A DNA stretch of 64,000 bases from Bacteroidia bacterium (GCA_030427255.1 JAUHWY010000002.1:62001-126000); one strand, 5' to 3'; shown: positions 26,241 through 35,003, counted from the stretch's first letter. Numbers and translations are program-made. The notes: generated from the sequence alone by a model not told the origin.

Positions 26241-26386
26241 GCGCCAGGGACCGGCACGGATACCCCGCCCTTGGGTTTGGGATGGCAAAACATGCAGGCG
26301 GGTGTGTAGCTTTGCGGAACGCCCCGGCTGCATAGTTTTGCCCCCAAAACCTAGGGTGGAGTAGGAGGGAGGGCCCGCCCGGGCGC
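26241..26386 (+). repeat. Structured intergenic repeat R4 (plus orientation)
   Basis: Begins GCGCCAGGGACCGGCACGGA and ends GGAGGGAGGGCCCGC then GGGCGC. The terminal helix is GCGCC/GGCGC and the second helix TACCCC/GGAGTA. The central stem pairs CCCTTGGGTTTGGG..GGCAAAAC..TGCAGGCGG with CCGGCTGCA..GTTTTGCC..CCAAAACCTAGGG. The stem sequence is unlike R1/R2 but the fold is the same. It ends eight bases before the stop codon of the convergent gene at 26394. The ~155 bases to its left (26083-26240) show nothing recognisable. Confidence 0.85.
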
Positions 26387-26393
26387 CCTAAAC

Positions 26394-27626
26394 CTAATTT
26401 CGTTTCTTTAATTGATGCGTTAGCTGCCACCAAAGCAGCCGGTCTAGGCCATTAAACAGGCAGTTTTCTTCCCATTCCACGCCGGGTTTTCGATCCGGGT
26501 GCAGCCATCGGTTTTCGCAACGCCAGCCCGGTGGAGGGTTAGTATGGCCGGGTACTTTCCATTGTGGAGGTGACCAAAGACCTTGGCTTAGCTCTTGTTG
26601 TTTTTGCTGTAGGTTGTGAGGCAGCGGCTCTGTTTCGTGCCACAGCCACCAAAGCAATGCATAGAATTCAAGGTCGGCCTTTTGGGCAAAGCGCTGCATT
26701 TTTGCTTTGGGAAAACGGGCGTCAAGGGAGGCTAAGGCCAACTGCATGCACCGGTTGACCTCATGATGGAGCGGAGGGTTTTTGCTCATATCGGGCAATT
26801 GCCAAGCATACCAGAGCCAACGTCCAAGCATTTCGGTTTGAAAGTCAAAGGGCAGGTCTACTTTTTTTCTTAGGGCGGCTTTTCGGAGGGGCAAGGCTCC
26901 GGGAAGCATCCATCCGCCAATGTGCACCTGTTTTCCCAAGGGGTCTTTGATGACCCACTCGTTGCTTGTAAGTCGGAGCAAAAGCCTTTGCCATTGTTTT
27001 GTTAGGCGTTCACGTTCGGGAAACCAGGTCGGTTTTGCGAGCCAACTGAAATAGCCTAAGCTTAGGTAAACCATTTGGTCTTGGCTCATAAGGTTGCCCA
27101 GTCCGGGTCTTTTGCGGCAGGTCCAACCACTGCGCATGCAGCCTGCGGTATCGGGCCATGCGGCCGATATTAAGGCGTCGTCGCGTAAGATAAATCCATC
27201 GAGTTGGGTAGAGGTGCCGTACCAAGCTCCGGCAAGTGAGTCAAGCCGGTCTATGGTGTTGAGGCACTCTGTCAATTCACTTTGCGCCCTTTGAGGGTTC
27301 CAATTTCCATGAAATTCAAGTCCCAAAAGAAGCATTCGGAAGCCCAAATGCGCGGTTGCGTCTTCAAACTCAAAAATATTACGTGCTCCGGGAACCTTGC
27401 CTTGTCCTCCGCAGGCCTCATCGAACCAATAGGCATGAGTGCAGGAAGTGCCAAGTCGAATTCTAGCTACAGGAAGACCATAACCGGGTCCGGGGCTTTG
27501 CCGAAGAAAAAGGCTATGAAACCTATGCCGAAACAGTTCATAATGATTGCTGTCGTTGGAGAAATCCTGAGCTGAAACTGCGGATTGCAGCAGCCAAAAG
27601 AGCCATATGCTTATTCGCCACGCCAC
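26394..27626 (-). CDS. Secreted protein of unknown function, 410 aa
   Basis: Starts at a GTG (read as MAWRISIWLFWLLQSAVSAQ), a plausible signal peptide. The mature protein is unusually rich in Trp and Leu (for example GRWLWYAWQLPDMS, ALLWWLWHETEPLP, LLWWQLTHQLKK) and contains scattered Cys (CTHAYWFDEACGG, AGCMRSGWTC). Helical repeats like those of alpha/alpha-barrel glycosidases are possible, but I recognise no motif. It overlaps the end of queA by 16 bases and is probably co-transcribed with it. No function is proposed. Confidence 0.7.
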   Translation of the reverse strand: MAWRISIWLFWLLQSAVSAQDFSNDSNHYELFRHRFHSLFLRQSPGPGYGLPVARIRLGTSCTHAYWFDEACGGQGKVPGARNIFEFEDATAHLGFRMLLLGLEFHGNWNPQRAQSELTECLNTIDRLDSLAGAWYGTSTQLDGFILRDDALISAAWPDTAGCMRSGWTCRKRPGLGNLMSQDQMVYLSLGYFSWLAKPTWFPERERLTKQWQRLLLRLTSNEWVIKDPLGKQVHIGGWMLPGALPLRKAALRKKVDLPFDFQTEMLGRWLWYAWQLPDMSKNPPLHHEVNRCMQLALASLDARFPKAKMQRFAQKADLEFYALLWWLWHETEPLPHNLQQKQQELSQGLWSPPQWKVPGHTNPPPGWRCENRWLHPDRKPGVEWEENCLFNGLDRLLWWQLTHQLKKRN

Positions 27627-28771
27627 AATAAAGATGCATCGCCGTAACTTAAGAAACGGTAGGAGTTGTTTAAAGCCTCTTGATAAATGTTTTTCCAGGC
27701 GTCTCCAACCAATGCAGCAATGAGGAGCATAAGGGTGCTTCCGGGTTGGTGGAAATTGGTGATGATGGCGTCGGCCATTTGGGTTTTATAGCCGGGGTAA
27801 ATGTATATGGAGGTTTCTCCTGTAATTCCTGTTGGGTATTTTTGGAGCAAATGGAGCATGGCATCTTGCCTGCTTGCGAAGCGTATTTTTTGCTCATAGG
27901 GAGCGTGGGAGGGAATGGAAGTGCTGTTTAACTGTGCCGCCCAAAACATGCTTTCTAAGGTGCGCAGCGCGGTAGTTCCTACCGGAATAATGGGTCCTTG
28001 GTGTGTGGCCAAGGTCTTTAACACTTCTGCCTCCACCCGGAAAGATTCGGTGTGCATGTGGTGGTCTTTGGCATTTTCGGTGGTGACGGGTTGAAAGGTG
28101 CCGGCTCCCACATGCAGCACCAGGCTTTGCATGCGTATGCCTTTGTCCTTTAGTTGTGCAATTACCTCATCGGTGAAATGCAGGCCGGCAGTGGGTGCAG
28201 CTACAGAACCTTCTTCTTTGCTGTAAACCGTTTGGTAATCTTCTTTATCGCTGTCCACGGCTTCTCTATTGAGGTAGGGTGGCAGCGGCATTTTTCCGGC
28301 TTGATCTACCAAATCTTTGAACCTATGCTTAGGGTTTGTGAGTTCCACCCCCACCAGATTTAGGTTTTTGTTTACCCAGAAAAAGCGGGCCGGCACGGGG
28401 CCATCGAGGAGTAGGGATTCGTCTTCCGCCCAGCGTTTTCTATTGCCCACCATGGCCTCCCAAGTTAGGGTTCCATGAGCTTGCATGGCTTCCTCCGTGG
28501 CTATTTCCGAAGGTTTTAACAAGAATACCTCAACTTTAGCTCCGCTTTTTCGGTGTAAAATCAACCTTGCTGCAATAACGCGGGATCTGTTTACTACCAA
28601 AAGTGCATTTTCGGGTAGGATTTTAGGTAAATCAAAAAAGTGGTGATGGTCTATGGAGCCGTTTTTCCATTGAAGCAAGCGTGCATGATCTCTTGGTTTG
28701 ACAGGGAATTTTGCAATTCTGTCGTTGGGCAAATCATACATAAATTCAGAAATGAGCAATTCTTCGGCCAC
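27611..28771 (-). CDS. queA: tRNA S-adenosylmethionine ribosyltransferase-isomerase, QueA family
   Basis: 386 aa from a GTG at 28771 (a TTG at 28759 or ATG at 28741 are alternatives). QueA transfers and isomerises the ribosyl group of SAM onto preQ1 in tRNA to give epoxyqueuosine. Family motifs: LPNDRIAKFPVKPRDHARLL, SRVIAARLILHRKSGAKVEVFLL, GKMPLPPYLNRE, YQTVYSKEEGSVAAPTAGLHFT, LHVGAGTFQPV and TNFHQPGSTLMLL. The frame extends to a TTG at 28792, but a -7 box overlaps that codon, so I reject that start. Its pathway successor queG is at 39538. Confidence 0.9.
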   Translation of the reverse strand: MAEELLISEFMYDLPNDRIAKFPVKPRDHARLLQWKNGSIDHHHFFDLPKILPENALLVVNRSRVIAARLILHRKSGAKVEVFLLKPSEIATEEAMQAHGTLTWEAMVGNRKRWAEDESLLLDGPVPARFFWVNKNLNLVGVELTNPKHRFKDLVDQAGKMPLPPYLNREAVDSDKEDYQTVYSKEEGSVAAPTAGLHFTDEVIAQLKDKGIRMQSLVLHVGAGTFQPVTTENAKDHHMHTESFRVEAEVLKTLATHQGPIIPVGTTALRTLESMFWAAQLNSTSIPSHAPYEQKIRFASRQDAMLHLLQKYPTGITGETSIYIYPGYKTQMADAIITNFHQPGSTLMLLIAALVGDAWKNIYQEALNNSYRFLSYGDASLLWRGE

Positions 28772-28789
28772 GTTGCTTATTTTGGTCTC

Positions 28790-28797
28790 CAAAGGTA
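28790..28797 (-). promoter_or_regulatory. -7 box for queA (TACCTTTG, minus strand)
   Basis: On the minus strand TACCTTTG matches TAnnTTTG and would start transcription near 28783. It rules out the upstream in-frame TTG at 28792 as the queA start. Confidence 0.55.
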
Positions 28798-28842
28798 GCT
28801 ATTGCCTTGAACAGACTCATAAGAACACGCAAAATTGAACGC

Positions 28843-30153
28843 ATGGAAACAGACACAAGCTGGCTTTCCTCTTTATACCAAAGCTATTTGGCGCATCCTA
28901 GAGTTTGCACGGACCATAGAAAGCTTGCCCCCGGCGATGGCTTTGTGGCCTTAAAAGGAAGTCGGGTGGATGGCAATTCATTTGTTGCTGAAGCCCTCAG
29001 GTTGGGAGCTGCTTGGGTCTTGTGCGAGAATCATGCGTTTGCGGACCATCCAAAGGTTTGGACCTGTTCTGATGCGGTGCTTGCTTTGCAGCAACTGGCA
29101 TCACGGCATAGGCAGAATTTTAAAGGGAAGGTACTATGCGTGGCCGGTTCCAATGGAAAAACCACCACAAAAGAATTACTCTATGCTTGCTTTTCGGAGG
29201 CTTTTAAAACCGAGTGTACTCAAGGAAATTTCAATAATCACTTAGGCGTGCCTCTTAGTTTGCTGTCATTTTCTACAGAAACGGAGTGGTATTTGGTAGA
29301 GATTGGGGCCAATCATGAAGGCGAAACCGCATTTTTGGCCGAATTGGCCAAGCCGGAGGTTGGTTTGGTGACCAACAACGGCAAAGACCACTTGGAAGGG
29401 TTTGGGGATGAAGCCGGCGTGCGAAAAGCCAATGCCGAATTGTATGCATGGTTAGCTGGGCATGATGGCATTGCTTTGGTTCCTGACTTTCATGCAGATT
29501 TAATGGAGGACAGCGCCAATCAAGCCCGTTGGGTTTATGGTTGGGAGTCGAGCTCAAACCTTCAGGGTAAACCCTTGGAGCAGGGGCACCGGCCCGGTTT
29601 GCAATTGCAAGGTTGGGAGCAACCGGTCTGGTCTCAACTTGCCGGCACTTTTAATGCCGAGAACATGATGCATGCAGCTGCCGCAGCTGTTTGGGCCGGA
29701 GCTTCCATGGATGCCGTGAGGAGGGGCTTGGAGCGGTACAAGCCTGCTTTAATGCGTTCGCAGTGGATAGAAAGCCAGGGGTGGAAGATATTGTTGGACG
29801 CTTACAATGCCAATCCAAGTAGTATGGAAAAAGCGGTGGATAGTTTTTTGAAGCACGCACGTGCTCCTTACGGGTTTTTGTTGGCAGATATGTTGGAGTT
29901 GGGGAGTTTTTCGGAGGAAGAGCATAAACGCATAGCCGAAAAGTTATCCAAAAGCGGGGCTAAAAAAATTGTGCTCATTGGAGCCGAATGGGCTAAATGC
30001 AGAGAGGTATTGCCTGGAGCCCTTTACTTCTCAACGACTCAAGAAGCCCTTGAAAAACTTAATCCGGAAGCATTGAGGCCCCTAGAATGGTTGGTAAAAG
30101 GTAGCCGAGGTTTTGCTTTGGAAAAATTACTGAATGCTTGGGGTCTTTTTTGA
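28843..30153 (+). CDS. murF: UDP-N-acetylmuramoyl-tripeptide--D-alanyl-D-alanine ligase
   Basis: 436 aa cytoplasmic ATP-dependent ligase adding D-Ala-D-Ala to the UDP-MurNAc-tripeptide. The N-terminal domain has TDHRKLAPGDGFVALKG and DGNSFVAEAL; the ATP loop is GSNGKTTTKELL (~105), followed by NFNNHLGVPLSLL, EIGANHEGE, and the C-terminal DAYNANPSSMEKAVD (~320). The ATG at 28843 is preferred to a TTG at 28807 because homologues begin close to it. It stands alone, divergent from queA. Confidence 0.94.
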   Translation: METDTSWLSSLYQSYLAHPRVCTDHRKLAPGDGFVALKGSRVDGNSFVAEALRLGAAWVLCENHAFADHPKVWTCSDAVLALQQLASRHRQNFKGKVLCVAGSNGKTTTKELLYACFSEAFKTECTQGNFNNHLGVPLSLLSFSTETEWYLVEIGANHEGETAFLAELAKPEVGLVTNNGKDHLEGFGDEAGVRKANAELYAWLAGHDGIALVPDFHADLMEDSANQARWVYGWESSSNLQGKPLEQGHRPGLQLQGWEQPVWSQLAGTFNAENMMHAAAAAVWAGASMDAVRRGLERYKPALMRSQWIESQGWKILLDAYNANPSSMEKAVDSFLKHARAPYGFLLADMLELGSFSEEEHKRIAEKLSKSGAKKIVLIGAEWAKCREVLPGALYFSTTQEALEKLNPEALRPLEWLVKGSRGFALEKLLNAWGLF

Positions 30154-30154
30154 A

Positions 30155-30469
30155 CTATTCCAACTTAACGGCCGTTCCATAGGCTAGGATTTCGGCAGCA
30201 CCTTGGGTAATTACCGAGGTTGTTATTCTAAGGTTTACTACTGCATCCGCTCCCATAGCTTTGGCACGCTGTTCCAATCTTTGCATGGCTTGGGCTCTGG
30301 CTTGTTCTTGAAGCTTGGTATATTCAGAGATTTCGCCACCTACAATGTTTTTAAGACCGGCAAAAATATCGCGGCCAATATTCCGAGCTCTTACGGTACT
30401 TCCTTCGCAAATTCCAAGGGCTTCTGTTATTCTTTTGCCGGGAACTTCCGGGCTTGTAACTAAGATCAT
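30155..30469 (-). CDS. YbjQ / UPF0145 family protein
   Basis: 104 aa. Signature segments: MILVTSPEVPGKRITEALG, RNIGRDIFAGLKNIVGGEI, ARAQAMQRLEQRAKAMGADAVVNLRI and ILAYGTAVKLE, covering the full YbjQ domain. These proteins form pentamers and are sometimes annotated as heavy-metal binding, but the cellular role is unknown. It is convergent with murF with one base between the stops. Confidence 0.9.
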   Translation of the reverse strand: MILVTSPEVPGKRITEALGICEGSTVRARNIGRDIFAGLKNIVGGEISEYTKLQEQARAQAMQRLEQRAKAMGADAVVNLRITTSVITQGAAEILAYGTAVKLE

Positions 30470-30506
30470 AAAGCAATTCGTATTTTCGGAAAGTTATGAC
30501 TAAAAA

Positions 30507-31508
30507 ATGAATATGCCTTGCATTGCGGTAACCGGAGGAACCGGGCATTTGGGGCAACATGTGGTGCCTTTACTCCTCAACAAAGGCTATAGGGTTCGAT
30601 TGTTGGTCAGAAAAGAGCTCCCTGTCTTTTTTGAACACTTAAAAGGTTTGGAGCCGGTGGTTGGGAGTTTGGAGGATCGGGAATCGTTGATTGCTCTTTT
30701 AAACGGCGCAAACGCCCTTGTTCATGCAGCGGCATATATTGCCGTTGGCCGGGGTAAGCGCGAAGACATTTTTAAGGTAAATGTAGAAGCTACTCAAAGG
30801 CTTTATGAGCTGTCTTCCGGTTTAGGCTTGAAGCGTTTTGTTCATATAAGCTCCGTGCATGCCTACCGTCCTTTTCCAATTCATGAGGTATTGGATGAGT
30901 GTAGGCCACTAAATTTTAGTGGGGGATTATACGATCAATCCAAAGCTGCGGCTCATGATTATTTGAGAAATCAGGCCAAAGCCGGTGATTCCATGGAGGT
31001 GGTGGTATTAAGCCCAAGCTCAATGTTGGGGCCACCCGATTACAAACCATCCCTATTGGGAAATGCTTTATGGCGTATGGCACATGGCAAAGTACCGGCA
31101 CTTTTTCCCGGGGGCTTTGACTTTTGTGACATCCGTGATGTAGCTCAGGCTACGGTTCAGGCTATAGAACGTGCAGCGCCGGGTTCTGAATATTTGCTTG
31201 CAGGAAAATGGTACAGCATGCATGATTTAGCGGCTGTTTTGATGGATTTGGCAGGTTCTCAAAAGCGGCCTAAGGCCTTGCCTTTTTGGGTAGGGGAGTG
31301 GACCGTTCCTTTGGTAGAACTCGGGGGGCGTTTGGCCGGAAAAGCTCCTGTGTTTAGCAAAGAAGCATTGCATATTTTGAAACATAGCCCTCGAAGGATT
31401 TCTTCAGAAAAGGCTCAAAGGGAGCTTGGGTACTCCAGCAGACCACTGGAAGTAAGCCTAAGGGATTTGGTAGAATGGTGGAAACAAGAACAAGTATGGA
31501 AGCGATGA
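30507..31508 (+). CDS. Extended SDR, NAD(P)-dependent epimerase/3-beta-HSD-like
   Basis: 333 aa Rossmann protein. The nucleotide motif VTGGTGHLGQHV lies at the N-terminus, HAAAYIAVGRG near 75, the active-site Ser in HISSVHAY and the Tyr/Lys pair in YDQSKAAAHDYL (~145-152), VLSPSSMLGPPDYKPS, then a variable substrate domain. It is of the dihydroflavonol reductase / 3-beta-hydroxysteroid dehydrogenase / HpnA-like type. The ATG at 30513 is an alternative start. Its stop overlaps the start of a steroid 5-alpha-reductase-like gene (ATGA), suggesting that both act on the same polycyclic or prenoid substrate. Confidence 0.85.
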   Translation: MNMPCIAVTGGTGHLGQHVVPLLLNKGYRVRLLVRKELPVFFEHLKGLEPVVGSLEDRESLIALLNGANALVHAAAYIAVGRGKREDIFKVNVEATQRLYELSSGLGLKRFVHISSVHAYRPFPIHEVLDECRPLNFSGGLYDQSKAAAHDYLRNQAKAGDSMEVVVLSPSSMLGPPDYKPSLLGNALWRMAHGKVPALFPGGFDFCDIRDVAQATVQAIERAAPGSEYLLAGKWYSMHDLAAVLMDLAGSQKRPKALPFWVGEWTVPLVELGGRLAGKAPVFSKEALHILKHSPRRISSEKAQRELGYSSRPLEVSLRDLVEWWKQEQVWKR

Positions 31509-32254
31509 ATACCTTTGAATGGATGGTTTTTGGCTGGATGGGACTGGGGCTGCTCACCTTTTTTTATCTGTTAAAGCAAGCGGCTCCTTACGGAAGACAT
31601 AACCGGGAGGGATGGGGACCTCAAATGCCTAACCGCTGGGCTTGGGTATTGATGGAAGCTTGGGTTTTGGTGGTACTTTATGGGGGATTATACCTGTGGG
31701 GTTTCCCTTTAGAAGGGCCGGGTCTTTGGATGGTTGTATTCTTTAGTTTGCATTATCTGCACAGGTCTTTTGTGTTTCCGTTCCGAATAAAAAGCAAAGG
31801 CAAACAAATGCCTGTTATGATCATGCTTTCGGCGGTGCTTTTTAATTCGGTAAATGGAGGCTTTTTATCTTATCATTTTGCACACAGGCAGTATGCAAAC
31901 GACTGGTATTTAAGTGCTCCATTTGTTGTAGGGCTAATTTTGTTTTTTGGGGGAGCGGCGATAAATATGTGGTCGGATTACAAGCTTATTGGGCTAAGAA
32001 AGGAGGGCGAAACCGGGTACAAAATTCCAAGAGGTGGACTATTTGAATGGATGTCCTGCCCGAATTTGTTTGGAGAGATGGTAGAATGGCTTGGTTTTGC
32101 TTTAATGGTATGGGATTGGGCGGCATGGAGTTTTTGGGTTTGGACTTTGGCCAATTTGGTTCCCAGAGCCTTGGCTCACCACGCTTGGTACCAAAAAACC
32201 TTCGAAAAGTACCCCAAACAAAGGGGAGCTTTGTGGCCAAAGTTTGGAAAATAG
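31505..32254 (+). CDS. Steroid 5-alpha-reductase-like membrane enzyme
   Basis: 249 aa integral membrane protein with about six hydrophobic spans. The C-terminal signature GYKIPRGGLFEWMSCPNLFGEMVEWLGFA and ANLVPRALAHHAWYQKTFEKYPKQRGALWP (split here by a hydrophobic span) is characteristic of 3-oxo-5-alpha-steroid 4-dehydrogenases, NADPH-dependent enone reductases. Its length is close to the ~255 aa usual for the family. The start at 31505 forms an ATGA overlap with the SDR gene; an ATG at 31496 is an alternative. Bacterial members may act on sterols, polyprenols or other enones; the natural substrate here is unknown. Confidence 0.88.
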   Translation: MNTFEWMVFGWMGLGLLTFFYLLKQAAPYGRHNREGWGPQMPNRWAWVLMEAWVLVVLYGGLYLWGFPLEGPGLWMVVFFSLHYLHRSFVFPFRIKSKGKQMPVMIMLSAVLFNSVNGGFLSYHFAHRQYANDWYLSAPFVVGLILFFGGAAINMWSDYKLIGLRKEGETGYKIPRGGLFEWMSCPNLFGEMVEWLGFALMVWDWAAWSFWVWTLANLVPRALAHHAWYQKTFEKYPKQRGALWPKFGK

Positions 32255-32411
32255 CCCTTTTGGTAGTCTTTTTGGGTGCTTTTTTAAGTGCTCATTTCTG
32301 ATTTAACACTTTTTTTTACTCATTATCTTTTGATCTTCAAAGGGTTATGTGAGATTCCAAACCGTGGAACAGATTTTCCAAACGGCGAACTTTAATTGGT
32401 TTGGGCTAGCG

Positions 32412-32419
32412 TAGATTTG
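32412..32419 (+). promoter_or_regulatory. -7 box (TAGATTTG)
   Basis: An exact TAnnTTTG match 33 bases before the ATG at 32453. The 198 bases between 32255 and the ATG hold no gene; they are T-rich after the upstream stop. Confidence 0.55.
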
Positions 32420-32422
32420 CAG

Positions 32423-32445
32423 TGTTCGAGAACCCAAGTCGAACA
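32423..32445 (+). promoter_or_regulatory. 7-bp inverted repeat in the leader
   Basis: TGTTCGA and TCGAACA are separated by nine bases, just after the predicted transcription start and eight bases before the ATG. It could be an mRNA hairpin or a repressor site. Confidence 0.35.
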
Positions 32446-32452
32446 GCAGTTT

Positions 32453-33958
32453 ATGAAAACAATTTTTGTAAAATCCCTCATTTTAGGGGTGTGGACTCTT
32501 TATGCCCTTTCGGTTCAGGCTCAAGTCTCTGTTCCAAGCATACCTCCCAGCGGAGTGTGTAGCGGTGGCAACGGAGCTTTGGGAACAAGCACAACCATTA
32601 ATAATGGCGAAACGTATTGGTATACCGGCAACGGGAATTTGGGGAATATTAGCATTAACAATGGCGGCACACTGGTAGTCTGTGGTGACCTAACCATTAA
32701 TAGCGGCAACTTAAATGGGGGAATCATTTTAATTGAACCGGGAGGTTCTTTAAGTTTTGGCAACAGCATCAGCAGCACCAATGCTCAGATTGTCAACAGA
32801 GGTACCTTAAATTTAGATCGCAATGCAGGCTTTGCCGTTAACGCAGGCCCATTGTTTGTTGCTCCCGGAGCCTCCCTAAATACCAATGGTCGTTTATCGC
32901 TCAATACCCTCACTTCTTTTGGAGATAATGCGCAAATCAATATTGATGGACCACTGGTGGTTAATGGCGGAGGTTTGGCCGTTGGCGACAATGCCCAATT
33001 GGATATTGATGGGAACTTTACCTTAAATACCAACGTAGATGTTGGAGAGTCAAGTTTGATCAATGTAACCGGTAGCTTAACCTTAAACGGAGGTAACTTT
33101 AACCTTGGCAATAGCACAGAATTAAACGTGGATGGTCCGGTAACCACCATCAACTCCAATATTTTTCTCGACGATTTTGTTTCCATGAATTTGCTGGGAG
33201 ACTTTGTATTTAATGGAGGTACTTTTGAGCTCAATGACTTCTCAAATCTAACCGTGCAAGGGAACTCCACGGTTAACGATGAGTTTACCTATGCCGGCAA
33301 TCCCGGCAATGGAGCATTTGTTAATCTACAAGGCAGCTCCACCTTCAACGCTCCGGCTTCTTTTAGCCAATGGGTGAATGTTTGTTCTCCCAACCCACTT
33401 ACTCCCTCTGATTTGGGAAATGCCACTCCCGGCTGTGTTACTCCACTGCCTATTGAATTGGTAAGCTTCGAAGCGGAACACAACGGTGCGGATTTTGAAT
33501 TTGAATGGGAGACCGCCTCAGAGCTTAATAACGCGTATTATTTTATCGAAGTCTCTAAAGACTTAGTGCACTGGGAGCGGGTTGCTCAGTTGAATGGTGG
33601 CGGCACCCTGCCTTACGGCAGCACCTATGCGCATACGGTTTTTGCAACCCGCTACATGCCTTATGCACGCCTTATTCAACAAGACTTTGATGGTAAGCAA
33701 GAAATTTTTGCACCGGTGAGCGTTTCAAAATCTGCGCAGGGAAGCGCTAGCCTTTGGAAGGTAAATGGAGCTAAATTGCAGATTATGCCTCAAGGGCAAC
33801 GCCTGCATATTGCACAATACAATTTGGAAGGGAAACTTCTACAATCTTGGGATCTTGAAACAAGCCAAACCTTGGAGCTGCCTTCCGGCTTCAGCCTTTG
33901 GCAACTTTGCGACCAAAGCGGCGCATGCAGCTTTGAAAAAGTTTACCTAGCTCCTTAA
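32453..33958 (+). CDS. Secreted beta-solenoid-like surface protein with C-terminal sorting-like tail
   Basis: 501 aa. Signal peptide MKTIFVKSLILGVWTLYALSVQAQ. Residues ~55-295 are a repeating Asn/Gly-rich region (LTINSGNLNGG, LSLNTLTSFGDNAQINIDG, PLVVNGGGLAVGDNAQLDIDG, FTLNTNVDVGESSLI) with ~20-25-residue periodicity, as in right-handed beta-helices. Residues ~325-500 form a module with PLPIELVSFEAEHNG and WETASELNNAYYFIEVS, very common at the C-end of Bacteroidota secreted proteins, and a degenerate type IX-like tail. Likely a cell-surface adhesin or matrix protein; no catalytic site is seen. Confidence 0.7.
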   Translation: MKTIFVKSLILGVWTLYALSVQAQVSVPSIPPSGVCSGGNGALGTSTTINNGETYWYTGNGNLGNISINNGGTLVVCGDLTINSGNLNGGIILIEPGGSLSFGNSISSTNAQIVNRGTLNLDRNAGFAVNAGPLFVAPGASLNTNGRLSLNTLTSFGDNAQINIDGPLVVNGGGLAVGDNAQLDIDGNFTLNTNVDVGESSLINVTGSLTLNGGNFNLGNSTELNVDGPVTTINSNIFLDDFVSMNLLGDFVFNGGTFELNDFSNLTVQGNSTVNDEFTYAGNPGNGAFVNLQGSSTFNAPASFSQWVNVCSPNPLTPSDLGNATPGCVTPLPIELVSFEAEHNGADFEFEWETASELNNAYYFIEVSKDLVHWERVAQLNGGGTLPYGSTYAHTVFATRYMPYARLIQQDFDGKQEIFAPVSVSKSAQGSASLWKVNGAKLQIMPQGQRLHIAQYNLEGKLLQSWDLETSQTLELPSGFSLWQLCDQSGACSFEKVYLAP

Positions 33959-33979
33959 ATGCTAAGGAAAACAATCAAT

Positions 33980-34011
33980 AGGCCAATGTTCATAAATTTG
34001 AACCTTGGCCT
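33980..34011 (+). terminator. Hairpin after the beta-solenoid gene
   Basis: AGGCCAA-t-GTTC pairs with GAAC-c-TTGGCCT (33980-33991 with 34000-34011), 11 bp with one mismatch and an eight-base loop. The following T run is weak, so this is a probable but not certain terminator. Confidence 0.55.
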
Positions 34012-34034
34012 CCTTTAGCCGCCTAAAAGACCGC

Positions 34035-34042
34035 TATTTTTG
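34035..34042 (+). promoter_or_regulatory. -7 box for the OmpA lipoprotein (TATTTTTG)
   Basis: An exact TAnnTTTG match 13 bases before the ATG at 34056, behind the hairpin of the previous gene. Confidence 0.55.
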
Positions 34043-34055
34043 AAAAAAATGCGGT

Positions 34056-35003
34056 ATGAGGATTGTTTGTTTGGCTTTTGGACTTCTGTTTTTGTGCTCG
34101 TGTGTTTCTTCTCGCCAGTTTAAAGAGCTGGAAGCAAAAAAAGAAGACCAACAACGCAGAGCCGATAGTTTGCAAACCATTGCTCAAAACTGTGGAGCAG
34201 ATCTTGCCGATGCCCGGCAACAAAATGGTCAGCTTAGTAAGCAACTGGAGCAACTACAGACTGATACAACACAGCAAGGACTTGCCTTTAGACAAAACCA
34301 ACAAAGGCTCCTTGAGGCAAAAAAGCAAAACAGCCTCTTAGAAGAAAATTACAGCAAACTCTTAGCAGGTCGAGAGTCTGAAACCAGCGCTTTAATGGCC
34401 GAACTCAGAAGTACCCGAGAGCGCCTCCAAAATAGAGAAGACTCCCTCAACAGCCTCGCAACTACCCTGGAGCGAAAGGCCGCACAAATGGAAGAACTCC
34501 AAGCTATTTTGGACCAAAAAGACAAAGACGTAGAACAATTGAGGCGACGCGTGGCTGCCGCCTTAAAGGGCTTTGAAGGCTCGGGACTCAGTATCGATAT
34601 CCGCCAAGGAAAGGTATATGTTTCTATGGACGAAAAACTGCTTTTTGCTTCAGGAAGCACCGAAGTGGGAAGTCAAGGCAAAGATGCCCTCCAAAAACTG
34701 GCCGACGTTTTGGCCAAGGACTCTACCATTCAAGTAATGATTGAAGGACATACCGACGATGTTCCCCTACGGTCAGGTGCCCGTTTTGCCGATAACTGGG
34801 ACCTTTCTGTACTGCGCGCTACCTCCATTGTTCGATTGCTTACTGCAAACCCCGGAGTTGCTCCCGATCGACTTATTGCGGCAGGACGTGGAGAATTTGT
34901 GCCGGTAGCACCCAACGATAGCCCCGAAAACAAAGCCAAAAACCGTAGGACAGAAATAATTCTTACCCCTAAGCTCGACGCCCTTTTCGAAATCCTTGAA
35001 TAA
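34056..35003 (+). CDS. OmpA-family lipoprotein with coiled coil
   Basis: 315 aa. Lipoprotein signal MRIVCLAFGLLFLCSC with lipidated Cys16, then ~150 residues of heptad-rich, Gln/Glu/Leu coiled coil (~22-175). The C-terminal ~130 residues are an OmpA/MotB peptidoglycan-binding domain: LLFASGSTEVGSQGKDALQKLADVL, IEGHTDDVPL, NWDLSVLRATSIVRLL, AAGRGEFVPVA and NRRTEIILTP. The Asp and Arg of NWDLSVLRA bind diaminopimelate in the family. It probably tethers the outer membrane to the cell wall. Confidence 0.9.
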   Translation: MRIVCLAFGLLFLCSCVSSRQFKELEAKKEDQQRRADSLQTIAQNCGADLADARQQNGQLSKQLEQLQTDTTQQGLAFRQNQQRLLEAKKQNSLLEENYSKLLAGRESETSALMAELRSTRERLQNREDSLNSLATTLERKAAQMEELQAILDQKDKDVEQLRRRVAAALKGFEGSGLSIDIRQGKVYVSMDEKLLFASGSTEVGSQGKDALQKLADVLAKDSTIQVMIEGHTDDVPLRSGARFADNWDLSVLRATSIVRLLTANPGVAPDRLIAAGRGEFVPVAPNDSPENKAKNRRTEIILTPKLDALFEILE

